Of a stretch of DNA of 34,489 nucleotides, positions 1-8,948 are shown piece after piece. Made by a program: the position numbers and the translations under genes. Below the pieces are notes generated by a model. That model searched no databases. It was not told where the DNA came from and saw only the letters and a list, made by a program, of their open reading frames with translations. This stretch comes from a virus. The stretch is from positions 1-34,489 of IMG/VR virus record IMGVR_UViG_3300029268_002476. The stretch is one strand, 5' to 3'. Within the stretch, counting starts at the first letter, position 1, and every line of letters starts with the position of its first letter.

Positions 1-672
1 TCAAAAGATTGGTATTTGCGGTCGGAAGGTCGATATTGCAGGAGTGTACGTAATAACAAGTTTCGGCCTTTTAGCGGTATCCGCAGAGTAATACGACGAC
101 CAGAAACCTGCGTAATGCTCCGGTGTCTCTGGCAACGATAGCCTGAGATATAGGATTTTCGACGAGTTTGTTTGCGCCCACTGCGTCATTGTAGTTATAT
201 CAATATTAGACCATGTGTTATTTGTCCCTGTTATGGTCGCACTGGCTGACCCTGTAGTCGTAATATCCGTTGATGTATTAGAGGCCCCTGCGGAAGCCCA
301 AGATGACCCAGTCTTGTAACTATTCCAGTTTACTTCAGACATTGCCATATCAGTCCGTACTACTCTATAGACTGATATCGTCTCCCCAGGTGTTAAACCT
401 CTCGAATATGTATACAATGACAATATTGCCGATGTTATAGTTGCTCCGGCTGGCAAAGCGGTAAAATCAAACCTTCCCGTTCCCCTCAGATTTATACTGG
501 TAGAATTGCCTGCATAGATAGATGTATCCGTACTTTGACTTGTGTCTGCATAATCGCCACGGATGCCGAACATGTTTGAAGCGGTTTGTATTGTCAGGGT
601 TTCGGCATTAACGATAGGACAGCACACCACGGCCATCATGATCAACATAACTTGGGCAATGATTCGCTTCAT
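1..672 (-). CDS. Secreted DNRLRE-type beta-sandwich protein, probable fiber/adhesin
   Basis: Complete 223-residue protein; its stop codon is the first three bases of the window. The first ~23 residues look like a Sec signal peptide: MKR, a hydrophobic stretch, then VNAET at a likely cleavage site. The rest resembles the DNRLRE (CBM96-like) extracellular beta-sandwich family, with RFDFTALPAGATITSAILSL near residues 67-86, a VYRVVR segment, and a terminal RPKLVITYTP strand. Such domains occur in cell-surface and carbohydrate-binding proteins. The start is supported by an AGGAGTG-like ribosome binding site just before ATG. It follows the fiber-like gene by 13 bases and is the last gene of the visible tail cluster, the usual place for receptor-binding or accessory proteins. 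It looks more AT-rich than its neighbours, which would fit recent acquisition. It could equally be a lysogenic-conversion surface protein. Confidence 0.7.
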   Translation of the reverse strand: MKRIIAQVMLIMMAVVCCPIVNAETLTIQTASNMFGIRGDYADTSQSTDTSIYAGNSTSINLRGTGRFDFTALPAGATITSAILSLYTYSRGLTPGETISVYRVVRTDMAMSEVNWNSYKTGSSWASAGASNTSTDITTTGSASATITGTNNTWSNIDITTMTQWAQTNSSKILYLRLSLPETPEHYAGFWSSYYSADTAKRPKLVITYTPAISTFRPQIPIF

Positions 673-685
673 GGATCACTCCTTC

Positions 686-1846
686 CTACGGAAGCTGGAA
701 AACCATTTCAACAATAAGCCCCTTGGGGGCAGTGGAAGAAACCGCATCGACGTCAATGCGGAGAACGTCACCAGTCACAACGTCGTCATGGCTCGTGTCG
801 ATTGTTCCGGGGGTAGCTGAGGTCCGGGTCGAAGTCTCCCCCGTTTCTATTGCCATCAAGGTGGACAGCATTTCCGCGCTGTCGGTGATACTGTAGATCG
901 CTACCGTGGTGCTGTTGGTCGTGCCAGCCGTTATAACGGTGGACGCGACCCTGACCAAGTTCATCCCGTTCAGCTCATCCGGGACGATGAAATATGCTTT
1001 GCCATCGCCGGTGGCCACGTCCGTGCCGTAGTCAAAAACTACTATTTCGACAACGCGCTTGCCGAAGTTCGACCCGGCCAGAGCGTCGGGGGTGATGGCC
1101 AGGGTGTCGCTTGTGCCGGTGTTCACCTCGATGGCAATTGCGAGTTCCACAATTCCGGATGCTGAGGTGGAGGCCGCAGGAAGGGCGGCGCTCGTCCAGT
1201 CCGTCCCATCGGACGTCATAACTTTCCCGGACGTGCTCGGAGCGACAGACGGGACATTGTGCGAGTCTTTCAATGCCTTTGCCGTGGCGAATTTGGCATC
1301 ATCCGTGCCGGTATCCAGTTCCGCCCCGGTTGCTTTCACCGGCACCGATACTGATCCGGCCGCCGGATTGAGGAGTTCCCAGCGCGTGTTGGCCAGATTA
1401 TATTGAACGATGCAGACGGCCAAGGCGCCCGGGATATCCCCTGCAGCGAGGGCGGACCCGCCGTTTTTCACGATCGTACGAGCCGTCAGACCGTCCGGGG
1501 CGAAGGTCGGCGTGGTCGTTGCATTGGCCGCAGAAGCGACAAAGGCGACCACCTTCATGTTGGCCAGGGTGATGTCCGGCGTGTAGTCCGCGGTGATCGC
1601 GTCCGCCGTCCCGGCCGCCGTCGCTATCGGAAGGCCCTGCAACAGCGCCTGCATGCTCAATGCGAAGTTTTCCCGCGTGATATTTTTGCTCGCCGGAGTA
1701 CCGCCGGGGTCCGAAGTGAAGGGGATGAGATCTCCCGTAGCCATCGAGGTTGCCGGGGCGAGATCTTCGAGGGCAATATTCGCCGCGACGGCCGGCGTTG
1801 CGAGGATCAGAAACGCAGCAATGATGAGATTGATGATCTTTTTCAT
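686..1846 (-). CDS. Tail-fiber-like protein with N-terminal signal peptide
   Basis: 386 residues. After a Sec-like N-terminus (two lysines, a hydrophobic run to about residue 18, then AVAAN), the protein has low-complexity Ala/Thr/Ser-rich text typical of phage fibers. Examples are an AGTADAITADYTP segment, a PDGLTARTIVKNGG segment, and a WELLNP motif near residue 160, all of which I associate with tail-fiber proteins. The C-terminal third looks like a beta-rich domain. The ATG is preceded by AGGAG at good distance. It sits at the distal end of the tail genes, after two small tail-tip proteins, which supports a fiber or tail-accessory role. A signal peptide is unexpected for a protein assembled in the cytoplasm. 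Fiber is the best reading; the receptor is unknown. Confidence 0.7.
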   Translation of the reverse strand: MKKIINLIIAAFLILATPAVAANIALEDLAPATSMATGDLIPFTSDPGGTPASKNITRENFALSMQALLQGLPIATAAGTADAITADYTPDITLANMKVVAFVASAANATTTPTFAPDGLTARTIVKNGGSALAAGDIPGALAVCIVQYNLANTRWELLNPAAGSVSVPVKATGAELDTGTDDAKFATAKALKDSHNVPSVAPSTSGKVMTSDGTDWTSAALPAASTSASGIVELAIAIEVNTGTSDTLAITPDALAGSNFGKRVVEIVVFDYGTDVATGDGKAYFIVPDELNGMNLVRVASTVITAGTTNSTTVAIYSITDSAEMLSTLMAIETGETSTRTSATPGTIDTSHDDVVTGDVLRIDVDAVSSTAPKGLIVEMVFQLP

Positions 1847-1855
1847 ATTTTCTCC

Positions 1856-2314
1856 TTAAATCTTCACGGTTATGTATTTTCCAGATGCATCGAGAATTCT
1901 GTTCCCGGACGCATCGGTCAAATAATTAAGTTCCGTCAGTGCCAAAACAATTGGCAAACTCCAGCGCCCATTGCGGACCAGGCCGGAGATAATATCGTCT
2001 GCATTCCAGAAACGCGCCTCCCAGTCGTTGCCGGCACTGTCGTTGTAATCCATCACGTTCGAAATCCCGCCAACGGCCGCAATAATGGCCAAAAGCGCCG
2101 CTTTTTCGGCAGTGCTCAACTGCCCGCAGTTGATCTCGTGGAACAGCTTTACGATGCCATTGTCGTACACAAACGTGTTTTCCCCGGCCGCCGCCTTGAT
2201 CTGCGGAGACATCCATACCTTTCGGACCGTCAGTTCACCCATTTCAGGCGCTGATGTTATGGTGCATATTGTCGCCGGCGACGTTCCATTATATGTGAGC
2301 GTGATCTGCGGCAT
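1856..2314 (-). CDS. Small tail protein, likely paralogue of the upstream gene
   Basis: 152 residues, starting at the ATG that shares one base with the upstream stop (TGATG); GGAG lies about 8 bases before it. A GTG one codon earlier is possible but less likely. No named family is recognised with certainty. The protein begins MPQITLTY, much like the upstream MSQITYTC. Both then carry a helix containing LL, a GxxN turn, an aspartate- and glycine-rich turn, an AR strand and a GRW/GRY segment in the same order. This suggests an ancient tandem duplication of a small tail-tip protein. The position after the tail-tip gene fits a distal-tail role, which is inference. Confidence 0.6.
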   Translation of the reverse strand: MPQITLTYNGTSPATICTITSAPEMGELTVRKVWMSPQIKAAAGENTFVYDNGIVKLFHEINCGQLSTAEKAALLAIIAAVGGISNVMDYNDSAGNDWEARFWNADDIISGLVRNGRWSLPIVLALTELNYLTDASGNRILDASGKYITVKI

Positions 2315-2691
2315 CACGTTATCTCCAGATTGTGCGAGACGTCGTATCTTCCGGTCTCGACTTCCCGCCAGGACAATGAATCGCCGACCAGGCGGGCCGT
2401 GTAGGTGACATCATCCATATCCTTGAATGTAAACGTGTTGGCCGGGCCGTGGATCGTGTCGAAAAACGCGACCAGGCTCAGCAGGTCGGCCTCCGGAAGG
2501 AGCGGATCCGGCCATCCGATCGTTCGGGCGCCAGACTCGCCTTTCCGGGCACTGTAAGGGGTCCCGTCGTCCGCCAGGCGCTTGGGCTGATGATACCGCT
2601 TGTTCTGAATATACCCGGAAGCGTAGCTCGGGTTTACCGTCGGCGTAAAGCTGGCGGGCGGGGAGGCGCATGTATAGGTAATCTGGCTCAT
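2314..2691 (-). CDS. Small tail-tip protein (minor tail-like)
   Basis: 125 residues. The start codon overlaps the stop of the 994-residue tail protein as TGATG, and the stop overlaps the start of the next gene in the same way, so translation is probably coupled on both sides. The sequence has a Pro-rich N-terminus, then a GWPDPLLPEADLLSLVAFF helix and a C-terminal beta-rich part (TFTFKDMDDVTYTARLVGD). This layout is seen in short siphophage minor tail proteins between the tape measure and the fiber. I cannot assign a family with certainty. It lies exactly where lambda-type phages put gpM/gpL-like tail-tip proteins. Confidence 0.6.
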   Translation of the reverse strand: MSQITYTCASPPASFTPTVNPSYASGYIQNKRYHQPKRLADDGTPYSARKGESGARTIGWPDPLLPEADLLSLVAFFDTIHGPANTFTFKDMDDVTYTARLVGDSLSWREVETGRYDVSHNLEIT

Positions 2692-5675
2692 CAGTATTCC
2701 CTCACCGTCAGGTTGATCATGTCAAGTGAGTCCTTGTATCCGGGAGCAGCCCCCGCCTTGAGCACTTCGCAAAGCAAATTCCCCAGCGCCGCCAGCGTCA
2801 CGCCATCGGCGAATTCGATATCGGAGATAACCATAAATGCCTCCAGGGTGATCTCCTTTTTCAGGTAGGCATAGCGTGCCAGGAAGAATGCCAGCAGATC
2901 AGCCGCCATAGCATCGTCCCTGACGAAGTCGAACAAAAAGAGATCCGGCTGCTCTTTCTCGCCGTAGGCCGCTATGGAGACGGGGTCCGTGTCCCGCAGG
3001 ATGGCCTGGTATGCCGACCGACCCTCCGCAAGGCTCCAGTCTCGTTTATAGCAGAGGTTGATTACATTGATCAGCTCATCCCGCGGCGATTCTCCGACAA
3101 CCACGGTGGTCGTATAATCGTCGTTCATGGCCGTCATCCCGGACGTGATGGTTTTAACCGAGGCGAGGCTGTCCGGCCGATACAGCAAATATGCCTTTGC
3201 GTTTGCAAAACGGAACCAGCATCGGCACTGCCGGGCCATGTAGGCCAGCCATTCCTTGATCTGTTTCCGCTCTTTGATCACCATGGCGAACTTATATCCC
3301 TTGGCCGCAAACGGGGTAGCTGCATCCGTAACGAAATCAGCGACCGCCACGACCGGACTCGGATAGGTATTGAGAAAATGCCGGAAGACATGATCCGGCA
3401 GCTCGATCAGGGCGTTCGGCGTGCCGGTGAAGGTGCCGGAACCGTCGTCCTGATAGCCCTCACCGTCTGCGGCATTCGGGACCCCATCCTTGCTCAGTTC
3501 GGGGGCAATCTCTCTGGTTTGGCACATTTCTACTTTGTCGATTTTCAGGGACGACGTGCCGCCCAGGAGCTGCCCGCCTGAATACACAATGGCGATGCTG
3601 CCGGTATTCCAAGTCCCGGTTTCTGCGACCTTATGGGGCGAGGTGATCGACGGGTGCCATCCGGTTGTATCCACGGTTCCGATGGTAACGGGTGATCCGC
3701 CGACGGTGATCGACAGTGTGGTCGCAGCTCCCGTCGCGGACTGGTCTGCATGGATAGCAGACACGGTTAACGAGATGTCGCCGTCAAACGGGGCCGTGGC
3801 CGAACAGGTCAAAGATATATTTCCCGGAACGATACCCGAGACCCCGCCCCACGCAACGGATGCGGGAGACGCCCCGGGCGATGCGATCAATCCAGCCGAA
3901 GTATATTCCCAGGTCGCTATTGTCACTCCTCCAGCCGCCTGGAGGTAAAATGTTACTTTTCCGCCGGGGGAAGGCAAGGAATCTACCACGGCGCTCCAAG
4001 TGATGATGATGGCTTGTGTGGGCGTCCCCGAATATGATAACTTGAATGACGCAGGGAACAACATATACCCGCCGTTCCCGTGACTTGAGCCGTTGAGACG
4101 GTACGCGTTGAGTGTGATTCCCGTGAAATCACCGCTTGTGGAGGCTGTATCAGGGTTTTCCGACACGGAGCACGTGAAATAGATCAGATAATATTTTTCC
4201 GTCACCGAACCCGTTGAATCCGGGGTCGCGTATGTCCCTGTCGCTGATGGAACGGTTTGACTTAACGTCTTAGGGAGCGCCGTACAGGCATAAACCTCGG
4301 TCGTCATGACCGCGGGAACGGTTATTACCGCCTTACCTTCATACCCGGCAAGTTCGCTCCCCGTCTGGCCGGTATATATCGTGCAGCGATTCGTAATATC
4401 AATAGCTACACCGTCCGATGTCATCCCGTAAATCTTCGATATAGTCTTGACGGAGTGGTCGGCGAACATAAATACAACATCTAATTTTTTTTGCCGGACC
4501 ATCGTGCCAGCCTGGTGGTGAACTATTGCGGTTGAATTGTATCCCCTGGTACACGCGATGATATGGGCGCCGGAAAGCGTGGTAATATAGATTTCCTCAT
4601 CCTCAATGATGATCGTGTCACCCGCGGCGATTCCCCGAACTGCGGATAGATAAAAGTCACTTTGTTCCGTGAGGCTTGAGACGAAAGCAACATCTGTATA
4701 TGCATCCGCGAACCCTGTTGATCCGAAAGTAAAACCGGCCCCAACCGGCCAAGCCGCGGCGGTTACATAGCCCATACGAACATGATCAGAGGCGCACGCG
4801 GGAAGGGCCGCCACGGCCTCGGGGGCGGTTGCAAATTGTGCAGCGACCTGATTTGTAGCCTCAATTGCATCGACAACTCCATCAGCGCCGATGTCAAACG
4901 CGACTGCGCCGTACATAAATCTGACAAGTGCGTCATTCCCCGGCACAATGCCAACCGAATCAGCCGCTTTTTCATACATAACCCCGGCGATCTCATACGA
5001 AAACGCACCATGTGCCACCCTTGACGTTGTTGAGCCCATCGTTAGGGCCGACCCACCGCCGCTTATCGTTGAGGGGAGAGTCGTCTGATCAGCAACATCC
5101 AGACCTATAAGCGGTGCGCCTTCAACGATTCCATAGATGATCGGGAGCTGATATCCGACCTTATTCAAATCACATAGCGGATAATCAGCCAGGGAAAGCA
5201 CGTTTCCGACATATTTGTCCAGACTGGCGCCCTCATCCACCAGGTCTACCTGGAAATACAGTTCGTTCTTCTGCGAGATGTTGCTGATATTCCCAGTCCA
5301 CCGGGGGAATGGCGGGTCGGTGGCGGCATCCAGGTCCGAGTCCCACTGATAGAGCACGCACCGCAGCTTGCCAACGGGCTCACCCCGGAGGAGATCATGG
5401 ATGCTCGACGCCGCGTTCGGATCAATGATGATATCGACGCTGAAATCCGACACGATAGGCATGGACAGACCGTTGGAAATGTCATCGTCAATGGTTCCCC
5501 AGCGGGCGATCAGGGGAAGAGTAACTATGGGCGGATCGTCCCAATTCGTGATGGTAAAGATACGATCCGACAGGTATACCGTCCCGGCGACGAACGGTAT
5601 TTTCAGAATCCAGACGGGCGCGGACCCGGTCTTTTTATTTTTTGCTGCCTCAAATAATGGCGTAAAGGACAACAT
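2691..5675 (-). CDS. Large tail-tip / baseplate hub protein
   Basis: 994 residues, starting directly after the tape measure stop (TAA then ATG). The N-terminal ~200 residues read like a tail-attachment domain (RWTGNISNISQKNELYFQVDL and a YPLCDLNKVGYQLPIIYG segment). The middle, roughly 200-700, is a string of Thr/Ser/Gly-rich beta domains. The C-terminal ~250 residues contain a WLAYMARQCRCWFRF segment followed by many beta strands, recalling hub proteins of siphophage tails. Its place immediately after the tape measure is where siphophages encode distal-tail and hub proteins. It probably caps the tail tube and anchors the fibers. Family assignment rests on position and general appearance, and the central part could be receptor-facing. 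Confidence 0.65.
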   Translation of the reverse strand: MLSFTPLFEAAKNKKTGSAPVWILKIPFVAGTVYLSDRIFTITNWDDPPIVTLPLIARWGTIDDDISNGLSMPIVSDFSVDIIIDPNAASSIHDLLRGEPVGKLRCVLYQWDSDLDAATDPPFPRWTGNISNISQKNELYFQVDLVDEGASLDKYVGNVLSLADYPLCDLNKVGYQLPIIYGIVEGAPLIGLDVADQTTLPSTISGGGSALTMGSTTSRVAHGAFSYEIAGVMYEKAADSVGIVPGNDALVRFMYGAVAFDIGADGVVDAIEATNQVAAQFATAPEAVAALPACASDHVRMGYVTAAAWPVGAGFTFGSTGFADAYTDVAFVSSLTEQSDFYLSAVRGIAAGDTIIIEDEEIYITTLSGAHIIACTRGYNSTAIVHHQAGTMVRQKKLDVVFMFADHSVKTISKIYGMTSDGVAIDITNRCTIYTGQTGSELAGYEGKAVITVPAVMTTEVYACTALPKTLSQTVPSATGTYATPDSTGSVTEKYYLIYFTCSVSENPDTASTSGDFTGITLNAYRLNGSSHGNGGYMLFPASFKLSYSGTPTQAIIITWSAVVDSLPSPGGKVTFYLQAAGGVTIATWEYTSAGLIASPGASPASVAWGGVSGIVPGNISLTCSATAPFDGDISLTVSAIHADQSATGAATTLSITVGGSPVTIGTVDTTGWHPSITSPHKVAETGTWNTGSIAIVYSGGQLLGGTSSLKIDKVEMCQTREIAPELSKDGVPNAADGEGYQDDGSGTFTGTPNALIELPDHVFRHFLNTYPSPVVAVADFVTDAATPFAAKGYKFAMVIKERKQIKEWLAYMARQCRCWFRFANAKAYLLYRPDSLASVKTITSGMTAMNDDYTTTVVVGESPRDELINVINLCYKRDWSLAEGRSAYQAILRDTDPVSIAAYGEKEQPDLFLFDFVRDDAMAADLLAFFLARYAYLKKEITLEAFMVISDIEFADGVTLAALGNLLCEVLKAGAAPGYKDSLDMINLTVREY

Positions 5676-8138
5676 TTAATTCACCCGTGCATCGAGGTTC
5701 CGCATTTTCGTTCTGAAAATTCTGATAGTTTCATCAACTATTTGCTCAGGAGACTTATTTTGCCCCCGGATGTTAATCGTCGGATGAAAATCAATTAACG
5801 CCCCCCCGCCGGACGCCTTTACCCCGAGTTTCCCGTCCGATCCGCGAGTCAGGGGCATGATGGCCTCGGTTCCCGCCTCCCCCATAAGTCCGAATCCCTT
5901 GGCCATAGGGAATAGTGTCGGCCTGTCGAAAATCCCACCAGACGCGAAAGGGATCACGTTTCCGCGATCAAATGCGAGGCCGTTCGCCGCAAATTCCGTA
6001 TACCCGCCGCCGGTAGGAGGGATACCGGGGTTTCCGCCGGTTCCGTCGTTTCCTCCGCCGCCGCCTTCCTTTCCGTTGACGGTATTTACCGTGTTCACGG
6101 TCAGTGTGATCGTCTTGCTCTGAATACTGTCCCACATAATTTTAAATCCGGAGACCGCCGCTTGTGCCATCGCGGTGTCTACGGTCAGCGCGATATTTTT
6201 ATCCATCTCGGAGATTTGGCGGGATAGATCGATAACCTTGTTTGTGTAGTCGTCCATTTCCTTTTTTGCCGATTCCATCGCCGTTTTGAGCTTGGCCTCC
6301 CAATCCTTCACGGTTTCGATTTCCCTTTTTTTGGCATCGGCCGCTGCATCGATGTTCTGCTTGATAAGGAGGTTGGCCTCGGCTACGTTTTTCGTGACAT
6401 CGACGATTGACTGTTCCGCCGTTTGAATCGTTTTCTGTTTCGTGACATAGCCCGTGCTCCACATGTCACGCTCTTTTTCATACTTCACGACTTCGCCCGT
6501 CAATTCCATCTGCGAAGCCTTATAAGCCTCAAGCGTCTTGATTTGCGCCTCTCCGGTCTGCGTCTTGGCCTGCTGCAGCAACGCTTCCGATGCGGCCTGC
6601 TTCATGTAAAATATTTCTGCGTCGTTCGCCTGTTTTCCCTGGGCGATCATGAGCTTTTCAGTCAGTTTTACCGTGTCATCAACGGCTACACGCTTCGCAT
6701 CCGCAGCCTTCGCCTCGATTGCCGCGAGCTCCTGGGTCTTGGTTTTCATCGCGTCCGTGGCCTTTGCGTGCTGGGCGGCCAGGGCGTCAAAGTATTGTTT
6801 CCACCCGGCGAGACGCTGTTCATTGGCCTCCTTTTCGATTTTGAGGAGCTCTCCCTGGATCTTCATTTGTTCGGCCGGTTTTGCTCCCGACCTTTCCAGC
6901 GCGGCCGCGATCTCCTTTTCCCCGGCGATTCGGGTATTGTAAACGGATTCGAGGGTGGCCAGATAGGTTTCCAGCCCTTTGCTCATCTGCGCGATGGTTA
7001 TGTTTTCCTTCTTCAGGATTTCAGCGAAGCCATCGCCCGCAAATTTAAGCCGGTCTTCATCGAGCTTCTGCATGATGGCGCTGAGGGATTCATACGCCTT
7101 CTGCAGCGCCTTTGTCTGCTCGGCCTGATCGGCGATAGCCTTCAATTTCTCGCGTTCCGCTTTGAGTTTTTCCTCCGCGGCCGCGATATTTTCCTTTGCG
7201 GATTTTGCCGCCTCTGCCGCCGCCTTTTTTTCTTCTTCGGTCTGTATGCCCAGGAGGGCGTTTCGCTGTTTCGTCAAATCATTGGCCAGACCGACGAGTT
7301 TATTGTGGGTATCCGTCTGGAATGTATACTTTGCCAGGCCCGCAGCCGCGTTTACAACAGCGGCATCGAGGCCGTACATCCCCGCCAGCATGTAAGTTGA
7401 TATCGATATCGATAATTTTCCGACCGATTCTTTGACATCGTTTATCGTGGCGTGAAATCTCTGAACACCTTCCGCGGCATTGGCGGACATTTCTCCCATC
7501 TTTGCGGCCTGCAGGGCCGCATGGGCCATTGCAATGTCATACAGATTTATATCCTCGACCCCTGCCGCCATCGCTCTGTTGACGAGGGCTATTTCATCCT
7601 TTGCAATCAGTCCGTACTGCCGGAGGGCGCGAGGCATGTTTGTGGAGATGGCATCCGTTATCTTCTCGTAGGCGGTCTTCACGTCCTCCCCGGTAACACG
7701 GGCGGCGACCCGCGCCGCTTCCATGATATGTATCATTTCGTCGCCGCTGAAGCCCTGCAGCATGCCTTTTATGGCCTTCTGCATGATGTCCGAATCATCC
7801 ACGGTACCGGCGGCGGCGCGGCCCATATCGGCAATAATACTATCGGCACTTTCCCCAACGGATTGGGCGACGCTACGGAAGGATTCTTCCGCCTGCTCCG
7901 CCTTCGCGCCCAGCTCGGCATACTCCATCGCCTTGTTGACGGCCATCCAGGCGGCAGTGGCTTTAATGGCGAGATCCGTAAAGCTCTTCTGTAGTGTGTC
8001 CATTCCCGCAGCCGCACGGGGACCTGCTTTCTCGACGTTCCCGAGAGATTTTTCCGCCTCGGAGCCGAACTGTTTGATCGTCACCGACCCGTTGTCGTTT
8101 ACGATGAGCTCTATCGCGATGGTGTTTTTATTGGCCAT
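5676..8138 (-). CDS. Tail tape measure protein
   Basis: 820 residues. Tape measure proteins fill the tail tube, set its length and help DNA entry. Seen here: a long Ala/Lys/Glu-rich coiled-coil region from about residue 290 to 620, a glycine-rich linker near 700, and the classic C-terminal motif FASGG...PTLFPMA...GLMGEAGTEAIMPLTRG at roughly 731-766. The N-terminal 60 residues (IELIVNDNGSVTIKQFG) also match tape measure openings. The start ATG lies inside the end of the frameshifted GT chaperone (8128-8138), as is usual for the G/GT/H gene order. At 820 residues the implied tail is of moderate length. Confidence 0.92.
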   Translation of the reverse strand: MANKNTIAIELIVNDNGSVTIKQFGSEAEKSLGNVEKAGPRAAAGMDTLQKSFTDLAIKATAAWMAVNKAMEYAELGAKAEQAEESFRSVAQSVGESADSIIADMGRAAAGTVDDSDIMQKAIKGMLQGFSGDEMIHIMEAARVAARVTGEDVKTAYEKITDAISTNMPRALRQYGLIAKDEIALVNRAMAAGVEDINLYDIAMAHAALQAAKMGEMSANAAEGVQRFHATINDVKESVGKLSISISTYMLAGMYGLDAAVVNAAAGLAKYTFQTDTHNKLVGLANDLTKQRNALLGIQTEEEKKAAAEAAKSAKENIAAAEEKLKAEREKLKAIADQAEQTKALQKAYESLSAIMQKLDEDRLKFAGDGFAEILKKENITIAQMSKGLETYLATLESVYNTRIAGEKEIAAALERSGAKPAEQMKIQGELLKIEKEANEQRLAGWKQYFDALAAQHAKATDAMKTKTQELAAIEAKAADAKRVAVDDTVKLTEKLMIAQGKQANDAEIFYMKQAASEALLQQAKTQTGEAQIKTLEAYKASQMELTGEVVKYEKERDMWSTGYVTKQKTIQTAEQSIVDVTKNVAEANLLIKQNIDAAADAKKREIETVKDWEAKLKTAMESAKKEMDDYTNKVIDLSRQISEMDKNIALTVDTAMAQAAVSGFKIMWDSIQSKTITLTVNTVNTVNGKEGGGGGNDGTGGNPGIPPTGGGYTEFAANGLAFDRGNVIPFASGGIFDRPTLFPMAKGFGLMGEAGTEAIMPLTRGSDGKLGVKASGGGALIDFHPTINIRGQNKSPEQIVDETIRIFRTKMRNLDARVN

Positions 8139-8858
8139 TCAACATATCCTCAATCAATCCGAGGTCCTCCCATTCCTCCAGGGACAGGGAGTCCGGCCCG
8201 AATGGATATCGGGCCTTTTGCAGCCTTCGGAGCCAGAACATCTTTCGCGTGTAATCACTTAAATCCTCTTGTTTCTTTTTCTCGCATTTTGAGCACGTCC
8301 AGGAGAGCAGATCGCCGAATTCCTCCCGGCATTTTCGCTCCTGGGCGACGTCGCAAATCCCGCGCCGGAGCGCAATCAGATCTGCGACAAAGGGTGTTCA
8401 TCCTTACCCTCCGCAGCTCCGACTGTGGCGTCTCCCGCCGTATCACCGGCTTCACCTTTTTGGGGGGCTTCTTCCTCCTCTTCGAGATCCGGCGTTTTGG
8501 CCATTGCAGACACTTCGAATACCATTATGGCCAGCGCGGCCACCAGGTCCGAGGCGTATTTCCGGACGAGAGTCTTCCAGGCCGGATCGTAGTTGGGCGA
8601 TTTGGGGTCCCAGGAGATCGGCCGCCCTTTAACGATGAAATCACCATCCTTGAACCCTGCGATGATTTTCAAGCCGTGTTTCACCCGGGTCTCGCTGGTC
8701 TTATTCTCGACTTTATTGCCCTTGCGGATAACCTGTTCGCTGGAGTAACTGATGCGCTCCTCCGTCGTGGGAAGATAATAGAAAAACGTAATCGTTGAGT
8801 TCGAGATTTTGTCCTCGAACATCATTTCGCAACGTTCGTCGCTCAAATCGCGGGGCAT
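8128..8858 (-). CDS. Tail assembly chaperone GT, made by -1 ribosomal frameshift
   Basis: About 243 residues made from two frames. Translation starts with the upstream chaperone at 8858, slips back one base at the heptamer CCCTTTG (8394-8388), and continues to a TAA at 8130-8128. The heptamer fits X XXY YYZ exactly in the zero frame (CCT TTG becomes CCC TTT). The new frame reads PFVADLIALRRGICDVAQ and later YPFGPDSLSLEEWEDLGLIE, typical of the T part of G-T proteins of siphophages. A CxxC pair (WTCSKC) lies in the extension. G and GT together coat the tape measure while the tail tube polymerises. Without the shift, translation stops 10 bases later at 8376. The final 11 bases overlap the tape measure start. 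Confidence 0.85.
8376..8858 (-). CDS. Tail assembly chaperone G (unshifted form)
   Basis: 160 residues. This is the major product of the chaperone pair. It sits between the tail tube gene and the tape measure, the fixed place for gpG-type chaperones. It begins with a mixed alpha/beta domain (FEDKISNSTITFFYYLPT, then a KTSETRVKHGLKIIAGF strand). A helix follows near 100-118, then an acidic, low-complexity tail (DLEEEEEAPQ) leading to the slip site. Translation ends at TGA 8378-8376, just after the slippery heptamer, so only frameshifting ribosomes add the T domain. About 90 bases separate it from the tail tube gene. Confidence 0.85.
   Translation of the reverse strand: MPRDLSDERCEMMFEDKISNSTITFFYYLPTTEERISYSSEQVIRKGNKVENKTSETRVKHGLKIIAGFKDGDFIVKGRPISWDPKSPNYDPAWKTLVRKYASDLVAALAIMVFEVSAMAKTPDLEEEEEAPQKGEAGDTAGDATVGAAEGKDEHPLSQI
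8388..8394 (-). promoter_or_regulatory. Slippery heptamer for -1 programmed frameshift
   Basis: On the minus strand the heptamer is CCCTTTG, read C CCT TTG in the chaperone G frame. Both tRNAs can re-pair after slipping back one base (CCC, TTT). The zero-frame stop follows three codons later, and the -1 frame stays open for 86 codons with T-like content, so the site and the extension support each other. Confidence 0.85.
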
Positions 8859-8948
8859 TTTATAAAATCCTTTCTCCCGCCGGGGCGGGAATGGAATGGT
8901 TTGTGTAGCGGTGCGGCCGCGCGCATGGGCGAGACCGCACCGGAATGG

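Noticed and set aside
6423-7400. 325-codon plus-strand frame rich in Leu/Phe/Arg
   Set aside because: Mirror of the tape measure coiled coil; the Lys/Glu/Ala-rich coding strand gives this pattern.
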